Of a stretch of 64,000 nucleotides of DNA, positions 36,999-48,345 are shown one piece after another. The notes beneath the pieces are model-generated. The model was not told the origin of the DNA. It did no database searches and saw only the letters and a program-made list of their open reading frames with translations. The translations under genes and the position numbers were made by a program. The stretch lies in assembly GCF_040954645.1 (NCBI RefSeq), contig NC_092809.1, forward strand, positions 66,402,141 through 66,466,140. The letters run 5' to 3'. The first letter of the stretch is position 1. Each line of letters begins with the position of its first letter. The DNA comes from Diabrotica undecimpunctata. Taxonomy: Eukaryota > Arthropoda > Insecta > Coleoptera > Chrysomelidae.

Positions 36999-37838
36999 AT
37001 GAACCACCAGCAGCAAGAAAATCGAAATTTGTTAGAAAGTGACTGTTTTAGAATCGTTACTCTTCGCGAAGAAGGATACACTCAAGTAGAACTCGCTGAA
37101 CGTTTTAACGTCACCCAATGAACCATTTCAAGAGTCTTAACACGTTTATCTGTTACTGGAAGTAACTCGAGAAGACCCGATCAAGGCTGTAGAAGGGTTA
37201 CAACTCCTAATCAAGACCGGTTTTTGACACTTCGTACACTGAGACAAAGGTTTGTTACCAGTACCGATGAATCCAGTTAGCGTCTTTTTTCTGATGACAG
37301 GAGATACCGAGTGTATAGAAGGCCTGGGGAACGCTACGCACAGTGTAACACCGTAGGAACTGTACAGTATGGCGGCGGCTCGGTAATGGTGTGGGGTGGG
37401 ATTAATTTCGAGGCTCGTACGGAATTAGTTAGAATAGATCGCGGTCAGCTTACATCGCAGAGGTATATAACAGACATTTTAGGAGAGCATGTTGTGCCAT
37501 TGGTACTATTTATTGGGGATCATTTCATGCTTATGCAAGATAATGCCAGGCCACACACGGCAAGAATTGTGCAGCAGTATCGTCAGGAGGTTGGAATTCC
37601 TGCCATGGATTGGCCTGCGAGAAGTCCTGACCTCAACCCAATAGAACATGTTCGGCACATCATAGACAGACGACTACGACAACTACCTAATGCACCAAAC
37701 ACACTAGATGAACTGTTTTTGCGGTTGGTTGAAATTTGGGATCAAATTAATCAAGAAGAAATCAGAACGATTATTCTCAGTATGAGAGATCATTGTCAAG
37801 TAGTAATAAATGCCAGAGGAGGCAATACTCGATACTAG
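36999..37838 (+). pseudogene. Tc1-like transposase with internal deletion
   Basis: ATG 36999 starts MNHQQQENRN. Two helix-turn-helix segments follow (LREEGYTQVELAERFNVTQ, a TGA, TISRVLTRLSVTGS). After TLRQRFVTS the frame jumps to TDESS, a stop and RLFSDDRRYRVYRRPGERY: the stretch between the DNA-binding domain and the first catalytic Asp (in TDES) is deleted. The rest is clean (37311-37838): MVWGGINFEARTELV, MLMQDNARPHTARIV (second Asp), DWPARSPDLNPIEHV (Glu, DD34E type) and the C-terminal INARGGNTRY. Stops at ~37118 and ~37276 complete the inactivation. Confidence 0.88.
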
Positions 37839-38079
37839 TATAGGGTACTAGTATTTTCTTCAACTTTAAAAATTTCAATTTCGTCATTAATTTATAATGT
37901 TAGTTTGTTTAGATGTTTAGATTTATGATGTTATATTGTTAATTTCAATACACTTTTTGTAGAAAAGAAAAGTTTTTTATTTAAGATATTCTAAAACAAC
38001 CATAAAGCAGAAAAGAATAAACAAAAATTTTTTCATTACAACTCAAAATAAGAATTTTAAAATTATGCGTTAATTTTGT

Positions 38080-38740
38080 TAATAAATATGTAGTTTCAAT
38101 ATTATCTTAAGAAAGTTATTAAAAAAGCTTCTAAAAAAAGGTAATGTTCTGATTTTATTGGAAATTCTATGGTTTCTATGAAGTTTTATCAATTTTTATT
38201 TAATAAACATTTTTATACTATAGTGCATCTCACAATGGGAAACTAAAATCTGGAGCATCGACGGTATAAATGAACCGTCCTCTGTTCCCAGTAGCAGTAA
38301 TGTATTGTTTAGTGATCAGTGTAGTATTGTCTGCCAATAACGTAACAAACGCCCAATATTCACAGCGAAATGAGCTGAAGTCTTTCTGAAGGCATTGACT
38401 CCAAACTTGTTTTTTAGGGCAACTATAATTTCATTTGTAAGTAGAATTTTATAATTATGTATTACTTAATTTCCTTATACAAAAAACGACCCCATTAACT
38501 ACTACCTACTATACCCGATTATACATTTAATTTGTGTGGTTTTTGTTCTCGTCAGTTACAATTTTATTCATCCTTATTTCAGTAAACTTTTCTTGCAACA
38601 ACTGAATTTTGTAGAATTTAAATAAATTCTTAAGTAATACACTCAAGACTGAAGAATGACCTACATATTCTTTTTGTGCAGTTCTGCGTGAGGATGTATG
38701 TGGATCTTTAACAAAACTCTAAATTAAAAAACAGTTTTTA
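38080..38740. other. AT-rich sequence, no gene recognised
   Basis: A moderately GC-balanced patch at 38240-38400 has no long frame. No inverted repeats are obvious. Confidence 0.4.
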
Positions 38741-38750
38741 GTCTACCTGC

Positions 38751-38948
38751 TTAAACGCCATCTTTTTCACGCCCAGTTTCCTCAAAGGGCTTTCCAATAA
38801 TTGCTTGTACCGTCGCCTTATGGATAAGAGAATGGTTTGGGAAAGTATGGTTGAACAAGTTGGCTACTTCACGATAAGACCTTTTTCTAACGCCGTATCT
38901 CCTTATCCCCATGTTTATGGAAACGGTTTTCGTGACTCTTGTTAACAT
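38751..38948 (-). pseudogene. Tc1/mariner (DUF4817-type) transposase N-terminal fragment
   Basis: A minus-strand frame of 65 codons reads RSYREVANLFNHTFPN and LIHKATVQAIIGKPFEETGR. This is the helix-turn-helix pattern REVA-LFN--HP---IS-STV---F-ETG found at the start of DUF4817 transposases. No catalytic domain follows, so only a 5' scrap survives. Confidence 0.55.
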
Positions 38949-39106
38949 TGTTTACTTCTTTTTTAATTGTTACTATAGGGAGTTCCCGATTTAACTCTCT
39001 GTTGCGGATATACCACGAAGCGTTGACTATGTTCCTAAGTAATTTCATATACTTTTTTGTGTTTTCCTCATTACTAAAAGTAAAAAATGTAGCATTGCTG
39101 ATTTGT

Positions 39107-39360
39107 CCTTTCTTCTTCTTTATGTGCCGTCTTCTACCGAAGGTTGGCGACCATCAAACGATAGGATTCTCTGTTTTGTGCCGCATGTATTATGTTCGCA
39201 GCTTCTGGTATTTGAAACCATTCTCTCAAGTTTTTCAGCCAGGATTTCTTCTTTCTGCCCAAACCTCTTCTACCTTCAATCTTGCCTTCCACGATAAGCT
39301 ATAGCAGACTGTACTTATCATTACGGAACACATGGCCCAGGTATGACGCTTTCCTCCTTT
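39107..39360 (-). pseudogene. LINE 3' end fragment with GAAGAAG tail
   Basis: The minus strand reads ASYLGHVFRNDKYSLL, a stop, then LIVEGKIEGRRGLGRKKKSW, LKNLREWFQIPEAANIIHAA and ANLR with TAG at 39134, followed by AAGAAGAAG. This is the typical C-terminus of a widespread insect LINE. The same end occurs at 56600, inside the gypsy element. Confidence 0.75.
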
Positions 39361-39863
39361 TAACAGTTGTTAACAATTCCACCTCTTTACCCATTCGTCT
39401 TACATAATACCTCTGTGTTGGTGCTTTTTTTTTACTTTTAGTAATAGGGTTACATTTCCCATTTAATATCTCTTATTTTTACGATCTTCTTTTATGTCCT
39501 TAGTTTGTTAAGTTTCTTCAAATGAGCTACATTCAAGATATGTACCGTTTAGCGTCTTTGTAAGATTTCTTTAGCTATTTTCGTTGTTTTCAGTTATTTT
39601 TATGTTTCTGCCTGCTTCTATGCTATTTTTACAAAATATTTGCTTGCCTGATAGCTATCTCAATGGGGTGTCGTATTTTTTCAATTTGTATATAATGACT
39701 GGTGGTTTACGTGCCGTTCGATTCTCTTAAGATTTATTTCTCTGATGGTTTAGTCCAACTGTCCTTTCTTTCGGGAGTCGCTTGCCTCTATTTGTCTTGC
39801 ATTTCGAACTTGGATCCATTTGGTTTCTTTACTTAGTTTGCCGTCGTCTGTGCGATATTCTAT

Positions 39864-40173
39864 AAGCTCGGGTTTGTCCGGAAAAATATTCCCATGAAAT
39901 TTTTTTTGTCTGGTCACTTTTATGAGATACTCCAAAATAAGTTCTATAGGCCAAACCTATAATTTTTCTGAAAACTTGATCGTTTTTGAGTAATAAACAA
40001 TTTAAAATTGAAAAAAACGCAAAATTACGTTGCTGAAGGCTCAAAATTGTTTAAAAAAATTTGTTGAAACTACTTTTCGCTGGGTGAACTCATGAACCTT
40101 ATATTGGAGTATCTCAATAATGTTTTTGCTCAAAAAATCTCATGAGAATATATTTCCGAACAAACCCGAGCTT
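39864..40173. mobile_element. MITE-like hairpin element
   Basis: AAGCTCGGGTTTGTCCGGAA at 39864 pairs with TTCCGAACAAACCCGAGCTT ending at 40173. Pairing continues ~40 bp inward through ATATTC-CATGA-ATTTTTT. The 310-bp element is non-coding. No target duplication is evident. Confidence 0.6.
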
Positions 40174-40642
40174 TTCGCCTTGTCTAGTTTATGGTCGATA
40201 CGATATTTACTTAAAAGAAGTCAAATTATTACTGTTACACATAGTGTTGTTCGACTAATTATTTCTTCTTTAGGATGCACGAACTTTTTTTCAAAGTGTT
40301 TGCTTTACAATACTGTCTATTTGCAGAAGTTTGTTTTATGTTAACTTTCTCGGTGCTTTTTTTACTTCTATGCATTAGTTGCTTTAACTGTATATAATTG
40401 GTTGCTTCTTCAACTCTGTTCAAGTTTAAAAACCTAGAAACTATACACCAAACAGTGCTAGTGGGTTCTTCATCACCTGCTAGCACTATTGTTTCACAAG
40501 TATTGCATTTGGTCACTAGTACAATATGCTATTGATTATGTCCAAAAAGAGAGGGCCAAAAGAACTACAACGTTAAAGGGGTTTTATTGTTTCATATGGT
40601 CAATGGACCCTTAAATATAAAAAACCAGAGAGTGCTACCACT
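40174..40642. other. Spacer; part of it is repeated inverted at 51420-51510
   Basis: 40520-40600 (ATTGATTATGTCC, ACTACAACGTTAAAG, GGTTTTATTG) matches the reverse complement of 51425-51510. Together with 42814-43070, which matches 51080-51400, it forms one repeat copy split by the insertion at 40643-42813. Confidence 0.6.
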
Positions 40643-42813
40643 TCGTCGGCTTAGTGACACAAAAATGTATTTCAAAAATGACTACTTTTCAGGAGAGCTT
40701 ATATAAGGTTTTTAAACAAATGATTTGCATTTTGTAATGACCTGTAGTTTATTCTCAACTTTTTTGTTCCAAATTATTAATCTTAGGAATGTATTCTGTA
40801 CAGTAAAACAATCATATGCAACAATGGATAATTTGTGTTTTCAAAATATCAACAATTAGATAAAGTAGAGGAGATACATTTTTGTGTTCCTAACTGAAAA
40901 GTCTATTAATATAGAGATTTATGTATGTACCATTTTATTTAAGAAACACTTAATCTTAATCCTATTACACAGTCATTTGTATTTGAGTAATATCGATAAA
41001 TTTCGAGAAAAGAACATACTGAGTGGCAGGTATAATAATTAAAAGTACAATAAATTATAATTAATTAATATCTACCTGGTCCGAAAACTTAACCATTCCA
41101 TTTAAATACAAATGACATTGTAGTAGGATTAAGAGTAAGCTTTTATAAAATAAAATGGTACCTACTTGTAATTCTTTGTTGCTGTAGCATTATAATAACT
41201 GAGGGTCACCCAATTTACTAATAATAATAATAATAAAAATAATAAAAATAATCATAATTCATTTTATTATAACTTTATATTGTTCTGAAGCTAATTTCTT
41301 GTGACATTAAATACTATTTAAACGTCTCGATGGAAATAACCACAATATATTTATTACAAAAAGAAACTTTATAAAATGTTTAGAGAACGATTTCTGAATT
41401 AGAAGTCGAAACGCCAATAAAGTTTGTTTTTTTAATAAATATATTGTTGTTATTCCCATCAATAAATTTAATTATGTCAATCACTTTGCACATCTGATTG
41501 ATTGACCTTATTGTTGGTGAGCAACGACTTATAGAAGAGATGATACTGGGAAGGAATAATGCCTTTATTGCACAGCTCTTCTAAATCCTTATATTTTTTC
41601 TCTTTTATTGGCCCTTGTCCTTTATATGCCGTTGTTAAGTTTGGCAAGGAAAATTTTCATTTTCCTTGTTTTATTTAAAAAATATGTTTATTATCGTCTT
41701 TTCTGTACTGCAGCCATGTTAATTTTAGCCAATTTATACTACTACCATCGATGTCTACTTTTTTGTTTTGTATTAGAATTGTGGCAAAAGCTTTGAAGTC
41801 ATAAATTTCTTCCTGTCCACTCTCGTGTACAGTGTATTTTGATTTCTTTGACGCCATTCTTACAGTGGAGTACCACACGGTGGGATCAAATATGTCCACA
41901 TTTTTTTATGCTTTCTCAATATGACAATGGACCGAGCCACACTCCATCATCGAATGGCCAGGTTCAAAAAAGCAATGGTCAATTTTTTGAATCTCTAATA
42001 TCTGAACAGCTTAAAGCAACATAGCAGATACATTTACGTTGTGGTTTTGGCCACCACACGTGTCACTTATTTTTAATCGTCATCAAAAAAATATATTATC
42101 CTCACATTGTTCATACCCTGATACATTAGGTTCACTGGTAGAAACGTGGGAGGCACTATCTGAATATGTCACTTGTTATGAGAGCGGTAAATTATGATTA
42201 TGTGTTTTATCATCTCGTACCGATTTGTTAAGAGCTAACAAAACTAACTTCTTCCCTCTTGAATCCATTATTGTGTAATAATAAAATTATAAAAAAGTAT
42301 TATAACGATTATTATAACAATCTCTACAACAATTAACTTAAAACTGATTCACGTATTTACGTCTTCACAGTTGTAACAGAACTGGAGATGCAACGGACCA
42401 CCCTGCTAAATATAATAAACAAATTATCAACTTATTCACATGTTTCACAACTGTAAAAGAACTGCAAATACAACGGTACTCCTGCTACTAAACATAATAA
42501 ACAAATTATCAAATCCACAGTTGCTATCTGTAATCACCATTCAGTGCAATAAAATTAATGCCACAAAAATGTAACTCAATATCAGCTTATTTATAGTACG
42601 AAAACATAGTATTACAGAAATGTAACAGCACTTACATTTCTGTGACACTAAAAGATTGCTAAGAAATGTAGTTACGAAAACTCCTTAAGTTTTAGGTGGT
42701 CGGAGAGATACAGTTTTGTGTCACTCAATAGAACTCACTAAAGTAAGTTCAATGGTGTAGATATCTCAAAACGGGAAAAATGTAGTTACATTTTTGTGTC
42801 ACTAAGCCGACGA
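40643..42813 (-). mobile_element. Inverted-repeat element of unknown superfamily
   Basis: CGTCGGCTTAGTGACACAAA at 40643 pairs with TTTGTGTCACTAAGCCGACG ending at 42813. The inverted repeat is ~27 bp or more with few mismatches. A second copy of the repeat at 51060-51515 lacks this segment, giving a natural empty site and confirming insertion. GTGTCACT words recur inside (42650, 42718). Coding relics lie on the minus strand. Target duplication cannot be settled by eye. Confidence 0.75.
41675..42268 (-). pseudogene. Coding relic of the 40.6-42.8 kb element, unrecognised
   Basis: ATG 42268 starts MDSRGKKLVLLALNKSVRDD, is interrupted by a stop after ~30 codons, then gives SDSASHVSTSEPNVSGYEQC. 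A second stretch (41899-41675) reads TVRMASKKSKYTVHESGQEE, IYDFKAFATILIQNKKVDID and INWLKLTWLQYRKDD. The latter resembles the C-terminal part of uncharacterised insect transposase-like proteins that end in a W--L-W block, but I cannot name the family. Most of the protein between the two parts is missing. Confidence 0.4.
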
Positions 42814-43282
42814 TAGGGATGCATTTTTGAGAAAGAGATGAAAATAGTCTCTATGCACTAGGGTGCATATGGGTAAATTTCATGCACATTTTGTACATAA
42901 TATACGTTCTATTAAAATAATCACATTTTTTCAAATCAAAAAACAATTTTTTTGGCAAAAATATATTTAAAAAATGAAGCAAAAAAACGCCAGTTTTATT
43001 TTTTGCCCCACAACACTTATCTATAGGGGTATAGGTATAGATATTGCTTTACAGAAACAAAAGCTTGTATATTTTTTCTTTAAAACGACGGTTAGTAGAG
43101 GTTCTTAGAGCTTACAGTATTAAGTTTATGATTTTTCAAAGCTTGGCACTCACCTATTTTTGGCCCATTTTCCATATTTTGTTCGCATCGCTTTTCTATA
43201 ACTTTTTTCTACGCTTTTTTGGTATATGCAATGATACATTTAGTAAAAAGAAAAATGAATTACCTTAAGAATGGTCTATTAA
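42814..43282. repeat. Long terminal arm of the Sailor-like element, also present at 51060-51515
   Basis: 43058-43282 pairs imperfectly with the reverse complement of 46960-47205: TACATTTAGTAAAAAGAAAA, CCTTAAGAATGGTCTA and CTATTTTTGGC all have partners. The outer part (42814-43070) matches 51080-51400 inverted (GGGTATAGATAT, TTGCTTTACAGAAA). Confidence 0.6.
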
Positions 43283-44569
43283 CCCTTCGTTCATCGGGTG
43301 ACCATTCTGAAACACTTTTGGTCGCGTATGGTCCGTGAGGACCAAAATGAAATACCGCCTCCCGAGCAACAGCATACATTTTATTGCTAATTTCGCATCA
43401 ACGTGTTTTAAACAAATCATTTACTATATAATGTTTATAACAGAAACAATTCCAAAAATTGTTTAAGTTGTATTAGGTAAATTTTAAAAATGTTTACAAT
43501 TTCAACGCATATTTTTTCAAATTTGTGACCAGCGCATAAATAATGAAAAAAACAAAAAAAAACATTTAAAACTCTTTAATTAGAAATAAACAAAGTACTA
43601 CAAAAACATATAGAAAGTAACAAATTAAATTGTGGACACAAACTACAGTGGTAAAACCTTTGGTGGTCAAATTTTCTAAGCAATCTTTGCAGCATGCCAT
43701 TATGTGGTCCATACTTAGCCGGGATTTGCAAATCTTACCAAAAAAGCGAGATTTGCATCTTTTGCAATATTTACAATATCCTCTCTTACCTGGCTGGGGC
43801 TCTGGTACAACGTCGACCTCAATGTCTGAGAGTCTCAAGGCCGAAGCACGCAGAGCTTTTGTCAAATGCGTGTCAACTGCTCTTTGTCGTATACTCTCCT
43901 ATACCAATTCCATACCTAGGTTTTTTTGGAATAATCTTCGCGTTTTGGAAAATTCTTTATCTGTGTTGTTGCCTTTGTAAATTTTAAATTCATTAATTGC
44001 TGCGAGATTAAGGAGATTATAAACTACTACCATTGGCCAACGTTTCGTATTTCTGGAAACATTATATGATGTGATCATTTTGTCTACAACATCTACTCCA
44101 CTCTTTGTGGAATTATAAACAGTAATTATTTCTGGTTTTTTCTGATCACCAGTATCTTCATCAATCCGATCATCTCTGTGCACAGTGGAAACAGCAATCA
44201 CATGTTTTCCTTTCTTCGGTATATATGATACGGCAATCATATCGTTGCTAAATGCACAAACTGAAAAATTCACCTGCCTATTTCTAATTTGCGTTATTTC
44301 TGGCCAAGTGAAACAAGATTGCAAGAAAAATACAACTAAGAAGCAGGGCAAATATTGTTACACATTTGATTGGGTGGGGTCTGTCAGGACAAACGGCCAT
44401 GCAGCAGCTATTTAGAAATTTCAAAAACAGTTTTGTATAAAAAAAACGAATGGTACTTAGTTTCTAGGAAGGTACTGAAAAGGTAGAAATTTAAAAAAAT
44501 AAAATGAGAGAATTATCCAAAATTTTTATTTTGTCGTAGACTCACAGACCAAACCCGATGAACGGAGGG
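43283..44569 (-). mobile_element. Internally deleted piggyBac inserted in the Sailor-like left arm
   Basis: TTAA at 43279-43282 and 44570-44573. Ends CCCTTCGTTCATCGGGT and ACCCGATGAACGGAGGG (inverted, one mismatch). At 1287 bp it retains only the last third of the transposase gene. With the element and one TTAA removed, the two flanks rebuild a continuous arm that pairs with 46925-47000. Confidence 0.92.
43566..44351 (-). pseudogene. piggyBac transposase C-terminal third
   Basis: The upstream part is gone. What remains reads MIAVSYIPKKGKHVIAVSTV, IDEDTGDQKKPEIITVYN, STKSGVDVVDKMITSY (third catalytic Asp in GVDVVD), KRWPMVVVYNLLNLAAINEF. After a frame break comes the cysteine-rich domain: KRGYCKYCKRCKSRFFGKIC, HIMACCKDCLENL, VCVHN. 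The first two catalytic Asp blocks are missing, so it is non-functional. Confidence 0.88.
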
Positions 44570-44826
44570 TTAAAGAAGGGTCTAGGACTAATTTTAAGCA
44601 ACATACGAATAGTTAAAATTTTGTAATTTTAACAATTTTTGCCAGTTTTTTTTAATTTCTCATTATATCTATTTTTCTTGTGCATTTAGGTACAGTAAAA
44701 GCCAAAAAAATTGTCATGTTGCCGCGTCGTTTGTTGAGGTTTCAATCAGTGTTCTGTGACTTTTGTACTCGTGGTATCATCGATTTTTGAGGTTATCTTA
44801 TTAAAAACATTTATTTATTTGTCAAA

Positions 44827-46329
44827 ATGCCCAAACAGCTAAATAGTCGATGCAAAGAACTTGTGGCTTCATTAGTTAACTATTGTGAAGAAGAAAGGAA
44901 TAATAATGGCCCTTTGTTACGATATATGCGAATAAAATATCATTACTTTACTTTACAAAAATTTGTATTATTTTATCGTGTAGCTGCTGCTTTAAAAATC
45001 AGTGTAAGAACAGTAAGCAGCATGTCAAATGCAGAAAAAAGGTAAATATTTCGAGTCACCAAAGAAAAAGCGTTGCACTAATAAACGAGTAACAAATACA
45101 ACAACTTTAAATATAACCTCTATTCGTGATACCATTTACAATATGTACCAGAGAAATAAGTATAATTATAACAAATATACATTTAACATAATTTTATTTC
45201 TGTATGCTTTTAAAACAGCACGTAACGGTTCAATCATTGTGGTCCCAACTGAAAGATAAAGAATTATTTAATGGTAGTACCACTTCTTTAAAAAGATAGC
45301 TCAAAGAACTTGGGTTTAAGTGGATGAAGGATAATCCACGACGAGGACTTATGGAATTACCTAAAGTTGTTTATAAAAAAATACAATTCTTGAGAACTTA
45401 TAAAAAAGCGAAGGCTGAAGGTATATACCAATTCGTGTGTCTCGATGAAACTTATACATTTTAAAATTGGATCATTGGTCATTCTTGGCAAAATGACAAT
45501 ATAAAGAGTGTTAAAACCACTAAAACGGATGGCAAAAGGTTTGTTGTATTAAGATAAGTTGTTAAATGAACATTTAAATAAATAATATCATTGCAGATAT
45601 AATATAGTCCATGCTGGAAATGAAACCGGATTTATAGAGGGTGCTGAAGCAATATTTTGTTCAAAAACTCAACTTAGTGATTATCATGGGGAAATGAACC
45701 AGGCAAATTTCTTGAAATGGTTTGAATATCAGTTGCTGCAAAACTTAGAGAATTCTTCTCTAATTGTACTTGATAATGCACCTTATCACAGTATGTTATT
45801 GCATAAAACTCCGAATATAGGATGGTCAAAAAGTGCCATTGAAGAGTGGTTGACAGAAAAAAATATTCCCTATCCCCATATGATGTTTAAAACAGAACTG
45901 TTGCGCATCGTTTCTCAGTAAATATACAGATATAATTTTACATATAAATGTCCTTTATTTTAAACATTTTTTTAGAAATAAATCACAAACCAAGTATATA
46001 GTGGACGATATCGCAGAACGGTATGGACACAAAGTTTTACGTCTTCCTCCTTACCATTGTATCTTTGAACCTATTGAATTAATTTGGGACATAGCAAAAA
46101 TTATTACAATAGGCACATTGGTAGAGATGTTAACAGCGCTAACAACTGCCTAAACATGTGGCATGAGGCAGTTTACATGATTACTCCTGATATGTGGAAA
46201 AACTCTATTAATCATACTGAAAGAGAAATATTTAAATGGTATGAGAGAGAAAGAATATTTGATCGTCAAGAAATTAGTCCAATAGTATTAAATGTTAATA
46301 GTGGAGATAGTGACACTAATGTGGAATAA
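44827..46329 (+). pseudogene. Sailor-like (DD82E) Tc1/mariner-superfamily transposase, several introns
   Basis: ATG 44827 begins MPKQLNSRCKELVASLVNYC. A DNA-binding region follows (RVAAALKISVRTVSSM; KYFESPKKKRCTNKRV). The catalytic part has FVCLDETYTF (first Asp, ~45440), IVHAGNETGFIEGAEAIF, DYHGEMNQANFLKWFEYQLL, LIVLDNAPYHS (second Asp, ~45770), and RLPPYHCIFEPIELIW (Glu, ~46075). By my count 81 residues separate the second Asp from the Glu, close to the DD82E spacing of Sailor and far from the 34-37 of classic Tc1/mariner. Canonical GT-AG introns fit at 45539-45596 and 45915-45974 and restore phase exactly; earlier ones near 44916 and 45170 are less clear. Breaks: frameshift near 45043, stops near 45297 and 45462, frameshift near 46090. 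Confidence 0.72.
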
Positions 46330-48060
46330 GATTCAGAAAATGTTTAGTTCGTTGATGTTGTTTTTTTGATGTTCAATATTAAAAAATATTTTATTTTATT
46401 GCTTGTGGTTTTATTTTGATTATATTTATTGTTTGGTAACTCAGTAATAATCATACCACTTTTATTGTGGAATTCCTTACTTTGTGAAATCTATTCATGA
46501 ATGTAATTAACAAAAAACAAATGACACTCATTTTTAAATTCCATTTAATATAGTGTGTAAAATTTCTTAATTTAGATTTCTTAATAAAAAGAAAGCCTAT
46601 TTTCTTTACTTTAAAACAGTTGATTGCAAAATATACTAGGCCTATTGGTAACTAAGATTTGGTTTGTCAAAGTGTGATGCAAAGATTTTTTACTTTCACA
46701 GATATTTTTCTAATTCCTTTCCTTTTACATTAATTCAGGTATATACAAGTCGTTAGATGAACCTTATCTTGATTAGCGTTAGTCCCAGAGTATTTTGGAA
46801 CAAGACCACTTTAAGGTACAAAAAGTAAGCTTTTTGGTAATGCATATACCTAAATGTACAAGAAACAAAGATGTAATGAAAAATATAAAAACCAAAACTG
46901 TTAAAAGTAGAAAACTTTAGAGAACCATATCTTGGTTAAAATTAGTCCTAGCACCTTCTACAATAGACTATTCTTAAGATAATTGATTTTTCTCTTTACT
47001 AAATGTACCACTGAATATACCTTACACTGCGTAGACAAAAGGTGTACACGAAAATTTGCCAAAAATAGGGACAATGGCTCAAAAATTGTAACGTATGTAA
47101 ACTATTTTACTTACGTACACAAATATTCTAGGCCCTTTTGCTAGTGTCGGAAGAGTTTGGGTGAGGTTCTTTTAAAAATCATATACAAGCTGTTTGTATT
47201 ATCTTTAAAATTAAAATAAATTGGGCACCATCCGTTAATCATTTACCCTCGTAAGGAAACGAGCTCAGATAAAGAAATAAAATAAAAAATTTTAAACAAA
47301 GCTAATCTTTATTATTTTGTTATAAACAAAAAGTTATTAGAAGATTCTAGGAGAATTACGTCATCCAGAAAAAGGAATAAACAGTCTCTATTTAGGTATT
47401 ATATTACAAATATTTATACGTGCTTATACGAAACTAGAATTAAAATTATATCATAAGAAAACAAACATTTTATATCTTCGCATTAGATTATGAATAAGAA
47501 ATACGTATATGAAAATACAATTATATTTTATCCCAAATTTCGAAATTCGTTCACATAAAAAATATAATTATATAGAAGATATTTATATAATATGTAGATA
47601 TTTATGTAACTAAAAGACCAATAATAAATCACATCACTGTTACTTAGTTCATAGATAATCTTCACTGTTCAATAAAAAAAATATAAAATTGGTACCATCT
47701 GAATTATCCAAATGCTTGTGTGTCTTGTAGAAAGGATATAATTTTTACCAACTAGGTACTCAGGCAGGGATTTTAAAACGTTGAATCTATTGGCAGCATA
47801 AACATAGTATCCACCATAAAAATATATAGGATTGGGCGGCTAAGCAAACGGACTATTACACAAAAAGCACTTATACCAAACGGTAATTCTTCGAATTGCT
47901 GAGGATGTAATGTAATGGTGGCCAACTATACATTCTGGTTTCAGAACACATGCCATAAATCCATAGTTACTTAGATAACCTTCAGCCAATAAACATAGTT
48001 CTGGCAACTATTAGTGCTCCCGGTAAGGATCTAAAATAAATATTTAATTAAAATATAAAA
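46330..48060. other. Right arm of the Sailor-like element and unassigned AT-rich DNA
   Basis: 46925-47205 pairs with the left arm at 43058-43282. 46755-46865 and 46920-47010 are diverged direct repeats (CTTATCTTGATTAGCGTTAG and CATATCTTGGTTAAAATTAG). From 47210 to 48060 nothing is recognised. Confidence 0.5.
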
Positions 48061-48068
48061 GAAAAAAA

Positions 48069-48345
48069 GGATAGCCAAGCGGGCTGGGCGGCTGGCTTCT
48101 CCTTCGCTTCACTGCGAGAGATGTCAGTTCAATCCCCAGCTCGGTGTACAGAAAACAAAAAGGCTAACGCAGCAGTTTAAAATTCTAAATGAATCTGCGG
48201 CTTAGTCTAGAATATGCTGGTATCTGATCGGCCTATGGTGGAGCAGTACGGCAAGAGATAAGGGCTTGCGGCTTGGTGATACTCCTCCATAGATCCCTAC
48301 CGGAAGGGCGTGTTCCGCCTAAATACCGGGTATATACATATACAG
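48069..48345 (+). mobile_element. tRNA-derived SINE
   Basis: An internal RNA polymerase III promoter is visible: A box TAGCCAAGCGG (48072-48082) and B box GTTCAATCC (48127-48135), 55 bp apart as in tRNA genes. The 5' part GGATAGCCAAGCGGGCTGG with an SS-arm-like TCTCCTTCGCTTCACTGCGA resembles a type with a long variable arm. A unique ~200-bp body follows. The A-rich AGAAAAAAA occurs on both sides (48059 and 48343) and may be the target duplication. No coding capacity; mobilised by a LINE. Confidence 0.7.

Larger units (their letters stand above)
34373..38079 (+). mobile_element. Tc1-like transposon carrying a nested piggyBac
   Basis: The left end CACTGCGCTCCAAAATTAAC (after TA at 34371) continues GCATAATTTTAAAA. 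The right side has TTTTAAAATTATGCGTTAAT and TTTG ending at 38079, where the last ~12 bp of the inverted repeat are missing. Removing the piggyBac (34573-36960 plus one TTAA) leaves a ~1.3-kb element, a normal Tc1 size. Its transposase is on the plus strand. Confidence 0.8.

Noticed and set aside
41220..41260. (ATA)n-type microsatellite
   Set aside because: Short and imperfect; nothing attached to it.
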